Source of the DNA: Rhynchonema sp. JSB1_4
Taxonomy: Eukaryota > Nematoda > Chromadorea > Monhysterida > Xyalidae
Assembly (NCBI GenBank): GCA_030248065.1
Contig: JASAMV010000616.1
Span: 1 to 64,000 of the forward strand
Direction of reading: 5' to 3'
Length of the DNA: 64,000 bases
Under the pieces are notes generated by a model. It worked only from the letters and a program-made list of their open reading frames with translations, was not told the origin of the DNA and ran no database searches. Shown here in pieces: positions 1 through 18,587 of the stretch (position 1 is the stretch's first letter; every line of letters begins with the position of its first letter). The translations under genes were made by a program, and so were the position numbers.

Positions 1-54
1 TATATTAATACGATACGCAATGCTGTAAAAACATGTAAAACCATGTTTAGCCAA

Positions 55-6291
<6,237 letters not shown>

Positions 6292-6382
6292 GACGCAATA
6301 TGTCTACTGCAATTGAGTGACTTAAAGTTTGGTGTCGTTTTTAGATTTTCACAAAAGAAAGGACATTAACAGGATGGAATTT

Positions 6383-6761
6383 ACAAAACAAAGTCAAGCT
6401 CACCGTCAAACTCAAAGTTATGTGTAATTACTGTGAACTTCCACGAGTTCAAAGTCTTGGTAGTTCAACGACAAGCTAACCCGTCCCCTGCAGTAGTTCA
6501 AAGGCCGTCTTCATGACACCATTTCCGGTTTTCCAGTTTCCCTCTTAATGTCTTCACAATTACTCGGTTCCCGTTTTTGAACCGTCAACGTCAACCGGGA
6601 AACCGGAAAACCGGGAAACGGTGTAATATGAAGACACGGCTTTTGAACTACTGCATGTGACGGGCGGTTAGCTTGACGTTGAACTAGACTTTGAAGTCGT
6701 GGAAGTTCACAGTCATTACACATAACTTTCAGTTTGACGGTGAGCTTGACTTGTTTTGTGT
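6383..6761. repeat. Long inverted-repeat (foldback) element upstream of the MFS gene
   Basis: Two arms of about 160 bp face each other. The left arm contains AAGTCAAGCTCACCGTCAA then TTATGTGTAATTACTGTGAA, and the right arm holds the complement in reverse order. The centre has paired GGGAAACCGG words (TTTCCGGTTTTCC on the left, GGAAACCGGAAAACCGG on the right). It ends about 90 bp upstream of the MFS start codon, so it may overlap that promoter. Confidence 0.8.
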
Positions 6762-7642
6762 TTTGTTTGCCCAGAGGAAGGAATTGGCGAAAGGAATATC
6801 GTCGTGTATCGCACTTCAAGGTCACATGGTCGCTAATTTCCGGGATTTTTTTTATCACCCAAACAAATCTAAACCAAAGACGTCTGTTCTACATTCTGCA
6901 TTAAGATAATGTTAACACCGACGTGAACTTGCGAATTGCGTCGCATATTTGTCCGCATTAAGACGAACAAGGGAATTTTGTTTGCTGTTGTGCTAACGCG
7001 TGGGATGATTTTGTATGAAGTCAAAGTTAGCTAGTTCCGGAATCAACAACCGGTTCTAAGAATGCTTTGAAGGCAAATATTGATGGTAAGGATCATGTTA
7101 AAGCACAACGCTTTGACCATGCTGTTTTTCCTTCAATGCAGCCCGCAAGGTAGTATAACCTAATCCAAGTTAGAATGCCTGGTCTTGTGCAAAAAACGGC
7201 ATTATTATTCAATCCTTGGAATTGGCATCAAAAATTGATCGAATAATGATTCTGGATCCCGATCGCGACTGAAGCGTATTATACATGTACGTACATGTAT
7301 TTCAATGTCGTGCTTTCACTGTAGTCAAATTTATGCTAGTACAAGGCATGAAAACCTACAGTAGGTCTGATTTTTTGTCAAGCGCTAAGAAAACTGTCAA
7401 GTGTCGTCGATTCCTGTAGTGCCGCTCCCTGTTTGCTTGATCTTGCCCAATAGAAATAACAACGAACGAAGGTGCGTACAAAGCAATACACCAAAAGCAT
7501 GTTACGAAACCAGTTTCTTTTTCTGAAAATGAAAAAGGTGCATGCAAACACGCCCCGACGATATGAATACAGACCTGTGCTTCTGACTGGTTTTAATGCA
7601 CACGGTATCACCAATTAATGATTTCGTTTCAATCTAAACATC

Positions 7643-8232
7643 ATGAAAGTGGTATCATTTCAATTGTTGCTGTTTGCATGTGCCGCGTTACTGCACTTGG
7701 CATGTTCGAAAAGTGAGTTAGTCTGTCAGTTTTCGATGAATAAATCTTATAAAGTTGCAGAAAGTTCTTGAAAAGCTTTACTAAAGGAAACGTGCGAAGT
7801 GTATTCTGCTTCACTTTTCAGGTTACGTGGGTGGGAGGCAACGCTTGGTTAACGGTCATCACGCCAGAAGCAGAGAGTCCGGCAGATTAGGTAACCGCAA
7901 CCATTGATTTTTATTATTTTGCACGAATCAGTGCCGTTTGTTAGCTTGTGCACAGTTCAATTCTTTCTCAGCCCGTCTGAATTTCGTCAAACAAATGTTC
8001 AAATGCTTGGACGAGACCAGCTTTGCGGGTGAGGCACTAACTTTTGCAAAAAGTTCAATTCCAGGATGGGGCTTCATGTCGAAAAATCCGGTTCAATAAA
8101 AAAGGCTATTCTTTAGTTGCAGAATGTAAAGAGCTAGGCAAACAATCGCCCAAGCAAGAAGGCCGCCCCGATAGCCCGCTGCCTGAACATTTGCACGCGA
8201 TTTATGAAGAATATGCTATTGAGGCCATGTAG
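7643..8232 (+). CDS. Small secreted protein of unknown function
   Basis: Four exons, 7643-7712, 7822-7890, 7972-8028 and 8123-8232, join in phase to 101 aa. Donors are GTGAGT, GTAACC and GTGAGG; acceptors are TTTTCAG, TTTCTCAG and TTAGTTGCAG. The N-terminus is a textbook signal peptide (MKVV, then a Leu/Ala-rich core ending LHLACS). The mature part is short and polar: basic in the middle (GGRQRL, ARSRESGRLARL), with two cysteines eight residues apart (KCLDETSFAECKE) and an acidic tail ending EEYAIEAM. I do not recognise a family; a peptide precursor or small secreted factor is possible. If the last intron is retained the frame ends at 8099, where the stop overlaps AATAAA, giving an 88-aa variant with a different C-terminus. 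It is divergent from the MFS gene, 1.35 kb away. Confidence 0.6.
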
Positions 8233-9647
8233 GTTTCTGATAATTACATTGTGGGATATGCTTTCATCTCATTCTGGAGTCTGTATTGCAATTCCTGGGA
8301 TTTTGGGTGACGTGAATCCTAAACACGAACGATAACGAAAAACCATTCTTCATATGATTACATATATTGGTAAACATTTATTCTAGAAGAACGTACATAA
8401 TATGGATAAAATTTTGAACAAACGATAACGCAATTTTATGTGGGAACCTTCAACTTGTAACCACTATGAACTCGTGCGCATCTCGTGGCAACCCTAAATA
8501 ATGGCTTGAAACATCAAAATAAATCAAAGCAATATAATGACGTTACACAAGCTGATTTGTAATCATATTCTATTTTAAACGGGACGCTGATGGCATAATT
8601 TACATTTTAAATGAAGCCATTTGTTTTTCAATGCCGCCCTAAAAAACACACAACGAAAATTAACGATTGCACATTTCAGAAAACTGGGAGTGAGGTGTCT
8701 TGTAATTCTGAAACGCTACATATCTGCTTAAAAACAACAACCACGTAGGTAACAGATTTGAAACAAATAGGCAAAGCACTATGAGTAGAATCAATCACAA
8801 GTAGACACAGGGTCGCTCAAAAAACCATTTGTCTATTCGACAGGGTGCAATATCAAAGGCATTTCGTATGTCGAAGTAGCGTTTGGACATCTTAGCCACC
8901 CTGTAATAACATGCAATGTTACATGCAAGAATATCACCTTGTTGCGCAGGTATCAATAGTACACAGGGTGTCGCTAAATTGCTGCAGGACAGGTAATATC
9001 GACTGCGTATACAAGAGACTGAGTGTAACGAGAAATGACTGGAATAATTTCAAATACAATGGTGAATATTAACGATGAGAGAGCATGTGCATAAAATGTT
9101 CGAGTATCAAAATGGTAAATCAAATAATAATGAAAACGTATAATACAAACTGTGTACATACATGTCAACAAATTGCATAATTTTTGATTTCACGTCTTTT
9201 TTCTGGAACAGATAGTCAGAGCAGCATATCGAAATGCAAAATCAGTGCAATGGAAATATTCAATAACACCGGAACATTGTTTTGCGACAAAAATGTCATA
9301 ATTGCAGCGCAAAATACAGTAAGACCAGAATAGAGTGTGTGTGATACACGAGCACGGTATACAGGATGGCGATCAAAAATACTCCGCATTAAGAACCCTA
9401 AAACTAAAAAAATGAGAAACGATATGAAATGGCGAAGAACCAAATAAGAACAGATACAGTAGTGGCTATTCTAGTCGTTCAAAAGGAGACACGCTTGTTT
9501 ATTGATGTCACAGAAGCCGAGAACTGGTGAGGGTGACAGCAAATTTACACAAAATGTTTGTTCGTCTCTTACATATTTAGGCAATGACACAAAATACGGA
9601 AAAACGAATTGTACATAACTTTTACAATATGATGTGTAGGCTTGAAT
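8233..9647. other. AT-rich spacer with a hydrophobic open segment
   Basis: No gene can be supported. On the minus strand 9443-9216 encodes a 75-residue hydrophobic stretch (LIFLVLGFLMRSIF, then FCAAIMTFL), and 9171-8974 a second one in another frame. The two could be exons or remnants of a multi-helix receptor, but no convincing splice sites join them. TTTATT at 9498-9503 (AATAAA on the minus strand) lies about 145 bases past the cotransporter stop and is the likeliest polyadenylation signal for that gene. Confidence 0.4.
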
Positions 9648-12600
9648 CTACGAGTAAATCGTGACCACTTCAGTGCCAGTTCCTTTCACCAGCAGAACAC
9701 GATCGAGACCTTCTGTCAATGCTTCGATGAACTCCATGTCTGGAACGGGAATCAATCAATGCTTGTTGATCGATTAGTCAGTCAAACATCAACTCACAAT
9801 ACTGTTCGTTCCGACTGCGTGGTGGACCAGGCAGGTTAGCGATGATCAGTTCGGCTTCGGACGAATGCTTCTTAATTGTCTGAAAGAAAGAAAACACATT
9901 TGCTCAATTTTATTTCATGAAACTGGTATCGAGATTAAAAATGAACACAAATGACAACAGACCTCGTTCAGTTTCATCGCCGTGTGCATTCGTCTGATGT
10001 TGTATGCTTTGGCCATGTTGGTTGACCTGGCACTGGTCGGGGGCGGATGACTCTTGATCGTCGGAATTTTCTTGCTGTCGTTTTTCTGTTCATCGTGTGA
10101 CGTTTATACATACACGTCTTTTAGTTCATTGCGTTTGTTTAGAAATAGCAAAATAACAATGACACACACACACACACACACACAAATCATTGGAATCCAA
10201 TAAGCACTGTATTTTACGGCCACCCTGTACCAACCGATTCGTCCGGATCCAAGCGTGGCGAGGCCGGTGGTGCATCGTCATCCACATTTGTCTCCTCGCT
10301 ACGATCAGTCGTCGACAATTTGCGATCCTGAATTAACAAGATGGGATTGCTTGTTTGGTGCCTTGCTTTATTTTGGTGAATCTGGGCTCTCTTTTAATCG
10401 ACAGTTTAAGAATGCCCAATTCAGCATGCTAGCCCTACAATAGATTGTTGTGAATGTTCTGTTTAACCGTCTGTATGTATATACTCAACTACTCTCTTCC
10501 CTCTTCATACTGGGCCATCCGAATCACCAGTGAACGTCTACATTAGGAAAGACCGCACACCCCAACAACCTCTTCTGGAATGGCACTCAGTTCGGTATCG
10601 GGTGACTGTGCAATGGGAACGTTCTGCGGGTCCAGCTCCTCCCCGATCTTCGACAGTTTTCGTTCGTGCGTCTGCTCGTCGAACACGGCGATTTGTGGGT
10701 CGAGTGATGCCTGAATTTTCAGGTTAGATGGGTCTTTCATGGAAACACTTTTTAGGAATCCTTTATACCTGTTTCCTATCCATATGCAACTTTGACATCA
10801 GCTGCACCCGCTGTTCCATCTTCAACGTTCGTTCATACGTGTATTCGCTGATGTCGCTGTCCGGCTGTGTGATGTTTCAATAATTATAGGTTTGCCAAAA
10901 ATATTTATTTGATAAAAAAAATTAAAGTTTTTTTCTACCATTTCGATCACGTCGACTTCGGCGTCGATTCGCAAATGATACAGAAACGTGCGCAGGTCCT
11001 CCTTCATTTTGATGCTGTTATCCTGGAAACGGTCAGACAAAGTTGGGCGGTTTCCAGAACAGAGATTCACTCGTCTGGTTGTTTTGTGGATGGCTTTGTC
11101 TTATAGTGTTGGTTTCAAGCAAAAGTATAAAAATGCGTTTTAATATGCCTGTCACATCAGAACCGGGGCTGAGTCCGAGCTCAAACCACTGCGATACACG
11201 TGCACTCACCTCCATTTGGGCGACGGTGAAAATTCTCAACTTGGATCGCGCCCACGTGCGGTGTTTTTGCAGCAAAAACGGCAACAGCATCAGCATACCG
11301 CCGTCGTGCACCACCCACCAAACGTCGAGCGTGCCGGCTATCTGTAATCATGTAAGTGAATATGATCAGCTGTAATCAATGAAACCAAGTGTCACAGAAA
11401 GCAAACTGGTGCCAAGAAAAAATTTAAAAAAAACAAACCCTTTGGCTGGACAACGGGAACTTCTCGATGTGCTTGGGCAGCAGGATCGCGCAATCGGCTG
11501 CTGATGCAACGCGGATGGTGTCTGTAACATACATGTAACATTACATCTGGTAATTATTTGTTTGTGTTTGTGGCCCCCTCCCTCGGAAGCGCGGACGGGT
11601 CGATTTTCACGGGTAGCTTTGGGCATGCTAATGGGTCTTCGGTGGGAGGGGGCACGGCACGGGCGCGGCGCTGTAGCCGGGCCGTAGGCACGGGTCCCGA
11701 CTAGTTTGCAACTAATGTAACAATGTGCAACCTAACACATTCATTACGGACTTCAGTGACATCGATTGTGAATTATGCAACGAAGTATAATCATTGTCAT
11801 AATAGAAGTTGTTACGTCCGCTACATACCACTTACATACATACAAAGAGTAACCGGTTGTAACAACTGTAACTGAAACATGAACCGTCATCCAACACTCA
11901 CCAACAAATTCATGCACTTGCTGCCAAGCACTGCGATCGTCACTGCGCCAATTTGATGGCCACGTGGTAATCACCGTATTGTGACGTAATGCACCAAGAC
12001 CGGAGGTTTGGATGCTGTAACACGCGTATGAGATGTAACTTTGTAACATATAAATGTAACCTCATGTGATGTGATCTAACACTTACACTGAAGAAATGCC
12101 TTCGGTTCGATCCCGTGTGATGCATACATCGCAGAAACCGCGAATTCGGTGCTTCTTTATTGATATTTTTAGGAACTGAAAATAGACTAGAAGGATTTAC
12201 GAAAAAGGTGTTGCGAAAAAGTTACAGAATAATAGGTTACAACAATTTTTGTGACCTACATCTCTGGTGTGTTGCGCTTGCTCGGCGCACTCAACGAAAT
12301 CGCCATGGATGACACTTGCTAATACCGTAAGGCCTCGACCGGCCTGAAACATCATATATTAAAGCCATATTTTCAACAGGTTTGTTCATTATTTTGCCTG
12401 ATTTTCAAGGAACCCGCACCTTCAACTGTTGTACGAGCGACATCAAATGTTCGTGATGATCGAGCTCCTGTTCGGGATCGGGATTGCAGATCACAAGAAG
12501 TTGAGGTCTGGGTTAATAACATTAGATGTTTTGTCTATTTGGCTATTTTCGGACTCCTAATGATCGTGTTTTTTTTCAAAACCATCTTTAATAATCATCA

Positions 12601-15600
12601 ATCTCCGAATCATCTGATGACCATTAAAGCTGAAATACTTGTCCATTTTGGGCTTGTAGACAATGAGGACAAATTTTTGTTTGAATCATATTTTGTGATA
12701 GACCTGAGGCACTAATTTCGACCAGCGTAAAAGTTGTTCTCCTGCACCAAATGAACAACTTTTACGCTGGTCGAAGTTAGCGCTCCATCTCTGTCACAAA
12801 ATATAATCATATCAAAGATTTGTCCTCATTGTCTACAAGCCCGAAATGGGCAAGTATAACTCCACCTTAAAAACCACATTTTGATTTGGTCGAATCAGAA
12901 AAATGGTTCTCAATAAAACATCAGAAGCGCACAACCAAAATCTAACAAAAAAACATAAAATTCAAATCAAAATAAAAGATAACTTAGGCCCACCTCCAAT
13001 TTCTAGTATGTGGTGGCCGATCCTCAAGATTGAGTAATGCGTATCGAGCTGCAGACAGACCCAGACCACGTAGACCGTCACCCCACTCTTTCTCAGCGCT
13101 GAAACACGATCAGTTGTAATAGATTACATATGTTACATGACTTAATGGTGACATTACAGTTACAGCAATGTGTTTACTTGTGATCTAAACCTTAAGCCTG
13201 AGTGTTACTTCGATGACAGCAACTTAGTGCTCAGTGCTACAGATCTGTGGTGTATCATCGGTTGCTGTAAACTGTTTGTGACGATTACATGTAATCCGAT
13301 AATACCGTACCCCTGATACTCGACATATTTGTACACGACGGCACCGATGGCGATGGCCAGCAGAGCGAACACCCAATGTGAGATGAACATGACTGCGATG
13401 CAAAGCACGGCACCCAGGAATGACAGGGACCTGTAATAATATGACCTATTCTGTAATTTTATTGTAATCAAATGTAATGTTGAGACAACCACTGTAACCA
13501 AAGCTAACCAATGGTAGTATCGGAATCTCGGTCGCCAGCCGGGCGATTTGAGCAAACTCTGCAAGGCACATGCCGCGTTCACGCTGCAGTAACACATCAG
13601 GAAAAACCTATAATTGGAAGTGACATGGTGTAATTAGTCCTAACTGTTTGTTGCGTACATACATCAGCCACTGTAATACAATCGTTTTATAGTTCGTAGG
13701 TGTGAGGTTTGCCCATGATATGACTGTTGATGCGTTCCAACTTGTTCGAACTGTAACCTACATGTTACTGAATGTAACAATCACACTGTAACCAACTGTG
13801 TAATCAGTGCCGTGATGCTTTCCAACTGTGCGATGAGAATGCCGACTTCGGTGATGCACAACGTCAACAGAATTGCACGCAGCGGCTCGCCGGCTCGAGT
13901 CGACACCTCGAAGGGACCGAGGATTGGGATTACACCGTCCTTGGCGATCGCTTGGAACAGGCGGGGTGCACCTGCAAAGTGTGGCACATCGAGTCTTCCT
14001 TCTTTTTGTGACCCTGAATGTCGTGAAAAACATCTTAATGATGTTTTGGTCAAAAATTTGCCGCTAACTTCTGAAAACCATCATGCACATCGAATGTTCT
14101 TTATGATGGGAGAAAATGATGGTAGTTGCGATCATGTCACTTTGTGCCACATGCAGTAATTTTTACACTGGTCGAAATCTGGACTTTATATGAAAAGTCG
14201 TGGGCAGACACCCGTCATCAACCAGGAAAGTCCCATGCTACGCCATACCCGACTACGTGACTAAGTACGTCTTGCACACACAAGGAAACATCATACCAAC
14301 CAGTGAGCGACTGCATGCCAGCGCCGACCGTCGACATGAAACATCCGATCAGGATCACGACCGGATGGGGTTCCGCTAATTCGGCCACTACAAGTCTCCC
14401 GAACGCGGCCTCGCCGAATTTGTCGCGAATGAACATCTCGTTGGTGGCGGCACCCAGCACCAGCACAGTTAGAAGATCTGATGTAATGTAAGTTTGTAAT
14501 CTGCGTAATGGTTTACCCTGTAACATTGTGACTTACAAATGTAACTGCTGTGTAACCGAGTGAAAATTTCGCGGAAAGTAACACAACAGTGAGTGACTAC
14601 TGAAAAACGACGTAGATTAGCAGCATAAATTGCTTTCGATGATAATATCGCATACAATGTGATCAACTGTAATCTTGTTGTAAATATGTTGTAAAACAAT
14701 TGTGTAACTCACAAACAGTGCTCGTGGTCAACGTGGCGCCAATTGTACCCCTTGGAATCGACTTCGACGCGTCCGCCAAATCACCAGATCGATTCGAACC
14801 GGCCATGATGCCTGAATAGGGCGAAAACCGGAATTGCGTTTCTATAAATTGCAGTCAAACCTTCATGGCAAGTCTGCAAAACTGCTATATCTTGTAGACT
14901 CTCTTGTAAACTGTTATCTCTCTAAACTCTCGCTATATCTCTCTTTTCAGTATTACTGCTCTACGAGTCTGTCATAATAGTCTGGCAACCATTCATGATA
15001 ATGACTACGGTACCCCAATCAAATCACCATTGCAGAGGACAGGCTATCCAGGAACAAGGATCCTGACAACTGTTAGGCGTAGGCGGATGCTGACGCTGCA
15101 TCGCACGAGGAGAGAGTTTGTCAATTTTTGGTTGGATTGCATTTTGAGATTTCAGTACTATTTTCCAACATTGTGACCGCTAAGGATTGACAACATCGAG
15201 ACAAAGAATGAACAGAACCGACCTGTAACGCTGGGAAAGAAGACGCCGACCATGATCATAAAATTGGTGGTGATGTCGGCAAACGCATAACGACTGTGCA
15301 CCCCATCGTCTGTGGTGTACGTCGGTTCGTCGCTCAGATTTCGCGTCAGGATCTGGTCTTTGAACGGGTATTTCGAATCGATATTATCTGAAATATTGGT
15401 GTGGACGAGTTACAGTACAAAGACATGGCGGACTGAAACGTAACAAACCGCTGTAACTGACCAATAAACACGCCGCTGGCGATGCCCTTTATTGCCGGCT
15501 TGTCGCCAATCCGGCCTTTGGCGTTTTGCTCCAAGAAATATGAATCGCAATTCTCGTACAACCCGGTGTCTGGATCTAGCTGAAATTTGGATGTCACATT

Positions 15601-17626
15601 CTAGATTTTAGCTTTTTTCGCCTAAGCCACGCGCCTTACTTCGCAGAACATATTCCTCAACGATGTGAAGTTGCACGCAAGCGGCTCACCGCCGTCATCC
15701 ACATACGACTTCATGTTCGCCAACCGATCGCCGACCATGCAGAATCTGTAATTTCAGTTACATGTAACATGTGTAACCTGTAACCAATGTGTAACACACT
15801 TACTTTAATCGATCTGATCCGTTGAATTTGACAAACACGCCAACAAACATGAGAACGATACAGCAGACAACGATGCCGACAGTTGGCAAGGCGAACTTGT
15901 TCACCACCCGTACACCTGTAATAAAATTTAACGGTTTTACACAAGATGTGTGTAACTATGTTTGTAACATGTGTAACACTGTGCAATTTGACCTTTGCGA
16001 ACTTATTTTGTGGTATAAATGTGCAATTGTTATCAATGTGTGGACCAACCAGCCATAACGATGAGACCAAGAACGATGAGCAATATGGTGCCATACAATC
16101 GGAAGCACATGAACGTGTCCTCGAAAATCTTGCTGCTTGGCACTAAGTAGAACTGAAATGGTGTGTACTTTTTGTAACTGATGTATTACCCGAACGTGTA
16201 AGATGACAGGACAATGAATGTAACATGTAAACTGATGCCATCGCACAATGTACATAACCAGAACGTGCTATACAACATGTAACAATTTTAGAGAATCAAT
16301 TACAAGGTACTAATTTCCTAAAATGTAACCAACCATAAAGATCTCAACGGCACCAATAATATACATGGACGCTGCCACACTGGTACCCAGATAGAACAAT
16401 ATGCCAACAGCACCGCCCAGCTCCGGGCCCAGGTTCCTTGATATCATGTAATACGGACCGCCGCCCGGCACTATACCGTTGGTGGCAATCGCCGACAGCG
16501 AAATCGAGGTCAAGAACGTCTGAAACATTTTTGTGGTTCGACAGGTTCACACCGTGTCAATGAGAATGCGTGTTGACTTGAATCAAATGAAACATCACCG
16601 AAACGAACCACAGAGCAACAGATGAAAACGACAAAGAACCCTTGTATGACGCCAGCTGTGCCCACAATCCAGGCCAAACGAATGAACAGCAGAACGCCAA
16701 ATATGTTCTGCAGACACGGCAGGTAGACGCCCATGAATGTGCCCATCTTGGCTGCTGCCTGAAAAATTTCAGGCTTTAAATCGGGGTTTGTCAAATTAAG
16801 CCTAAAATGCCTGAAAACCCAACCACAACTTGACGTTGTTCCTTTTCAGCCACGCTGGCGCCAGGAATGGTCGGATTGTAGACGGACATCGAACGGAACA
16901 TATGCCGAACGTTAGGTCGTTTTTGAGCATCTTCCTGAAATGTTTGGGCAAAGTTAGGCAGATTTAGGCGGAACGATAGGTATGAGCGAACAAAAATGCT
17001 TTATCCGTTCAAACTCTTCCGCAAATTTACAACGAACAACAATCATATCGAAAACAAAGATGAAACAAGTGGCTGCAGTTCAGTGCCTAAACGCCTAAAG
17101 TCAGCCCACACGCCTAAACACACCTCAAACAGGGGCAGCACCTCGCCCTGTATGGAGGACGCATCGGAATGGTAGTCATCTGGAATGTTCGAATCTGAAA
17201 ATAAGTAGTGTTTCAGGAATTTTGAACAAGGTTAGTATCATTTTAGGCATTATTTAATAACAGCCTGAGTTGGGCACCTAAATATTACTCCCGCGTGGTT
17301 CACAGCACTTGCAAAAAGGGCTCATCCCTACTTTAGTTTGCGAGAAGGGCACAATCGCTCAACATTAGTAAGTGTAGTAAGGGTCATAATTTGCAAATTG
17401 TCGCAGTAGTTTAATTGGGCAAACATTAGGCTTTGTTGAGTTTATAGGGTAAGGAAACAGGCAACAGGACCAGTTTCGCCGGTCTGATTGTTAAAGTTAG
17501 GTTAGTACCTGGTTTCAGGAATTGCACATGTGGTTTAGCCGGCCACGTATCCTTTTCCTCCGCGTTTCCCACACCGGGAGTTGCGTCCAACGCCGCATGG
17601 TTCATTTCAATATCGTTCATTTTCAT
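9648..17626 (-). CDS. kcc: K-Cl cotransporter (KCC, SLC12A4-7 type)
   Basis: An electroneutral potassium-chloride symporter of the plasma membrane, used for cell volume and neuronal chloride control. 29 exons, 1103 aa: 17626-17509, 17194-17124, 16934-16827, 16758-16609, 16519-16334, 16152-16050, 15915-15804, 15745-15640, 15579-15462, 15387-15223, 14811-14713, 14477-14301, 13971-13797, 13607-13509, 13430-13311, 13098-12994, 12507-12420, 12343-12260, 12175-12087, 12014-11902, 11521-11439, 11341-11210, 11022-10939, 10864-10769, 10710-10570, 10327-10235, 10085-9963, 9879-9798, 9739-9648. Helices 1-2 are in exon 4 ([17 protein letters not shown]) and the ion-site loop is in exon 5 ([18 protein letters not shown]). 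The long extracellular loop (about residues 283-412) has the four KCC cysteines and an NFT glycosylation site. The cytosolic half carries [13 protein letters not shown] and EYTYERTL and ends VVTIYS. All intron phases agree. One codon at the 16827/16824 donor is ambiguous. Confidence 0.96.
11520..16330. repeat. GTTACA-word-rich intron block
   Basis: At least 30 exact TGTAAC words occur on the plus strand (GTTACA on the transcribed strand) in about 4.8 kb, against roughly one expected by chance. The opposite orientation is several-fold rarer. They are confined to introns and their edges of the cotransporter. Examples are clusters near 12018-12058, 15763-15798 and 15950-15978. Many 3' splice sites of the same introns read RTTACAG. 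Confidence 0.8.
12635..12858. repeat. Inverted-repeat miniature element in a KCC intron
   Basis: Two arms of about 100 bp (12635-12745 and 12758-12858) are inverted copies. Shared words include GGCTTGTAGACAATGAGGAC, CATATTTTGTGATAGA and TTTCGACCAGCGTAAAAG, around a short loop. Isolated TTTCGACCAGCGTAAA-like ends recur near 14163-14176 and 19529-19550, suggesting other decayed copies. Confidence 0.8.
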
Positions 17627-17953
17627 TCGTTAGAATGTTGTTATTCAATCCATCAATGTGTCAAGAAAAGAAATAATATTGCCGAAATGCCAAAGTGCTG
17701 TTCATGTGATTGTTTTTTCCTTCGGTGGCAGGCAACCAGCGGCACTTTAGGGAGAAGAGGATTAGTGGGGACAGAGTGGTGCTAAAAGCAAGTAAGCGCA
17801 GTTTTGATGTTAAGCACGGCAATTCTGGGCAGCAAGATGTTTTTGGGGGATTACATTCAGCATGTGAGTCTTAAGTAAGTTGTTAAGCAGCGAGGAACTG
17901 AGTTAGTCGACGCACAGGCACACTGCACTTGGCATGTTCGCATAAATTTGCCT

Positions 17954-18587
17954 TTATTCTTTCTTGGTCGTCGCTTGAATTTTGGGAACGGAACACGAAG
18001 GTTTAGATGATGCGTCTCCTGGTGTGTGGCCTGCTCTGGTGTTGCGCGCTAGAACGTGTAAGGCACGGGTGAAATGGAAGTCGGCGTACCGACTGATCGC
18101 AAAGCCCCAAAAAGTCAACCTATTTTTTTCTGCACAGTGGTCGAACTCATCTTTTTGAACCTGGAACCGTTCAATGAATTCGAAAATCATCGCTTGCACT
18201 TCGACAGGCAGCCTGACCGACTGAGTCTATCGCTCCGTGCGCGAGCCCCAAAAGCACAGCGTCATACAGAAATACTAAACATGGAGCCCAAAGCATCAGA
18301 TTGAGCCTAAATCGTGAGCCTAACCTAATCTCACAAGCCTAAACGCAGACGCGGACCTGCTGTTGTTGTTGTTGCTGCTGCTGATGATGAACTTGTTGTT
18401 CAGCTTCGACCTCAATCTCATGATCGAATCTGAACTGGCAGAATGTGCAATGACAATGTCGAGCCTTGGAGAACGACTCCACCGCCTCCAGACGACTCTG
18501 ACGACTCGACTCGACACGCATCAGACGCGCAATATTGCGCATTTGTGGTGACGACTTGGTCGGACGGAAGACCGGCGGGAGTTCCAT
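17954..18587 (-). CDS. Hypothetical polyglutamine protein
   Basis: Two exons, 18587-18357 and 18220-17954, join in phase (donor CAG|GTCCGC, acceptor GACTCAG) to 165 aa. The start has a favourable CAAAATGG context. Residues 1-50 are basic and helix-forming (ARLMRVESSRQSRLEAVE). A HCHCTFCQFRFDH segment at about 44-56 has clustered cysteines and histidines that could bind metal. A run of nine glutamines ends exon 1. The second exon (FIERFQVQKDEFDH, then FWGFAISRYADFHF) looks like a folded domain that I do not recognise. The stop codon overlaps AATAAA (17953-17958), so the 3' UTR would be very short. It lies 327 bp upstream of the cotransporter start on the same strand, a spacing compatible with a nematode operon, and would sit inside the long intron of the alternative cotransporter transcript. 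Confidence 0.55.

Noticed and set aside
9216..9443. Hydrophobic minus-strand segment resembling part of a seven-helix receptor
   Set aside because: AT-rich sequence readily gives hydrophobic frames; no start, splice chain or family motif could be confirmed, so it is only mentioned in the spacer entry.
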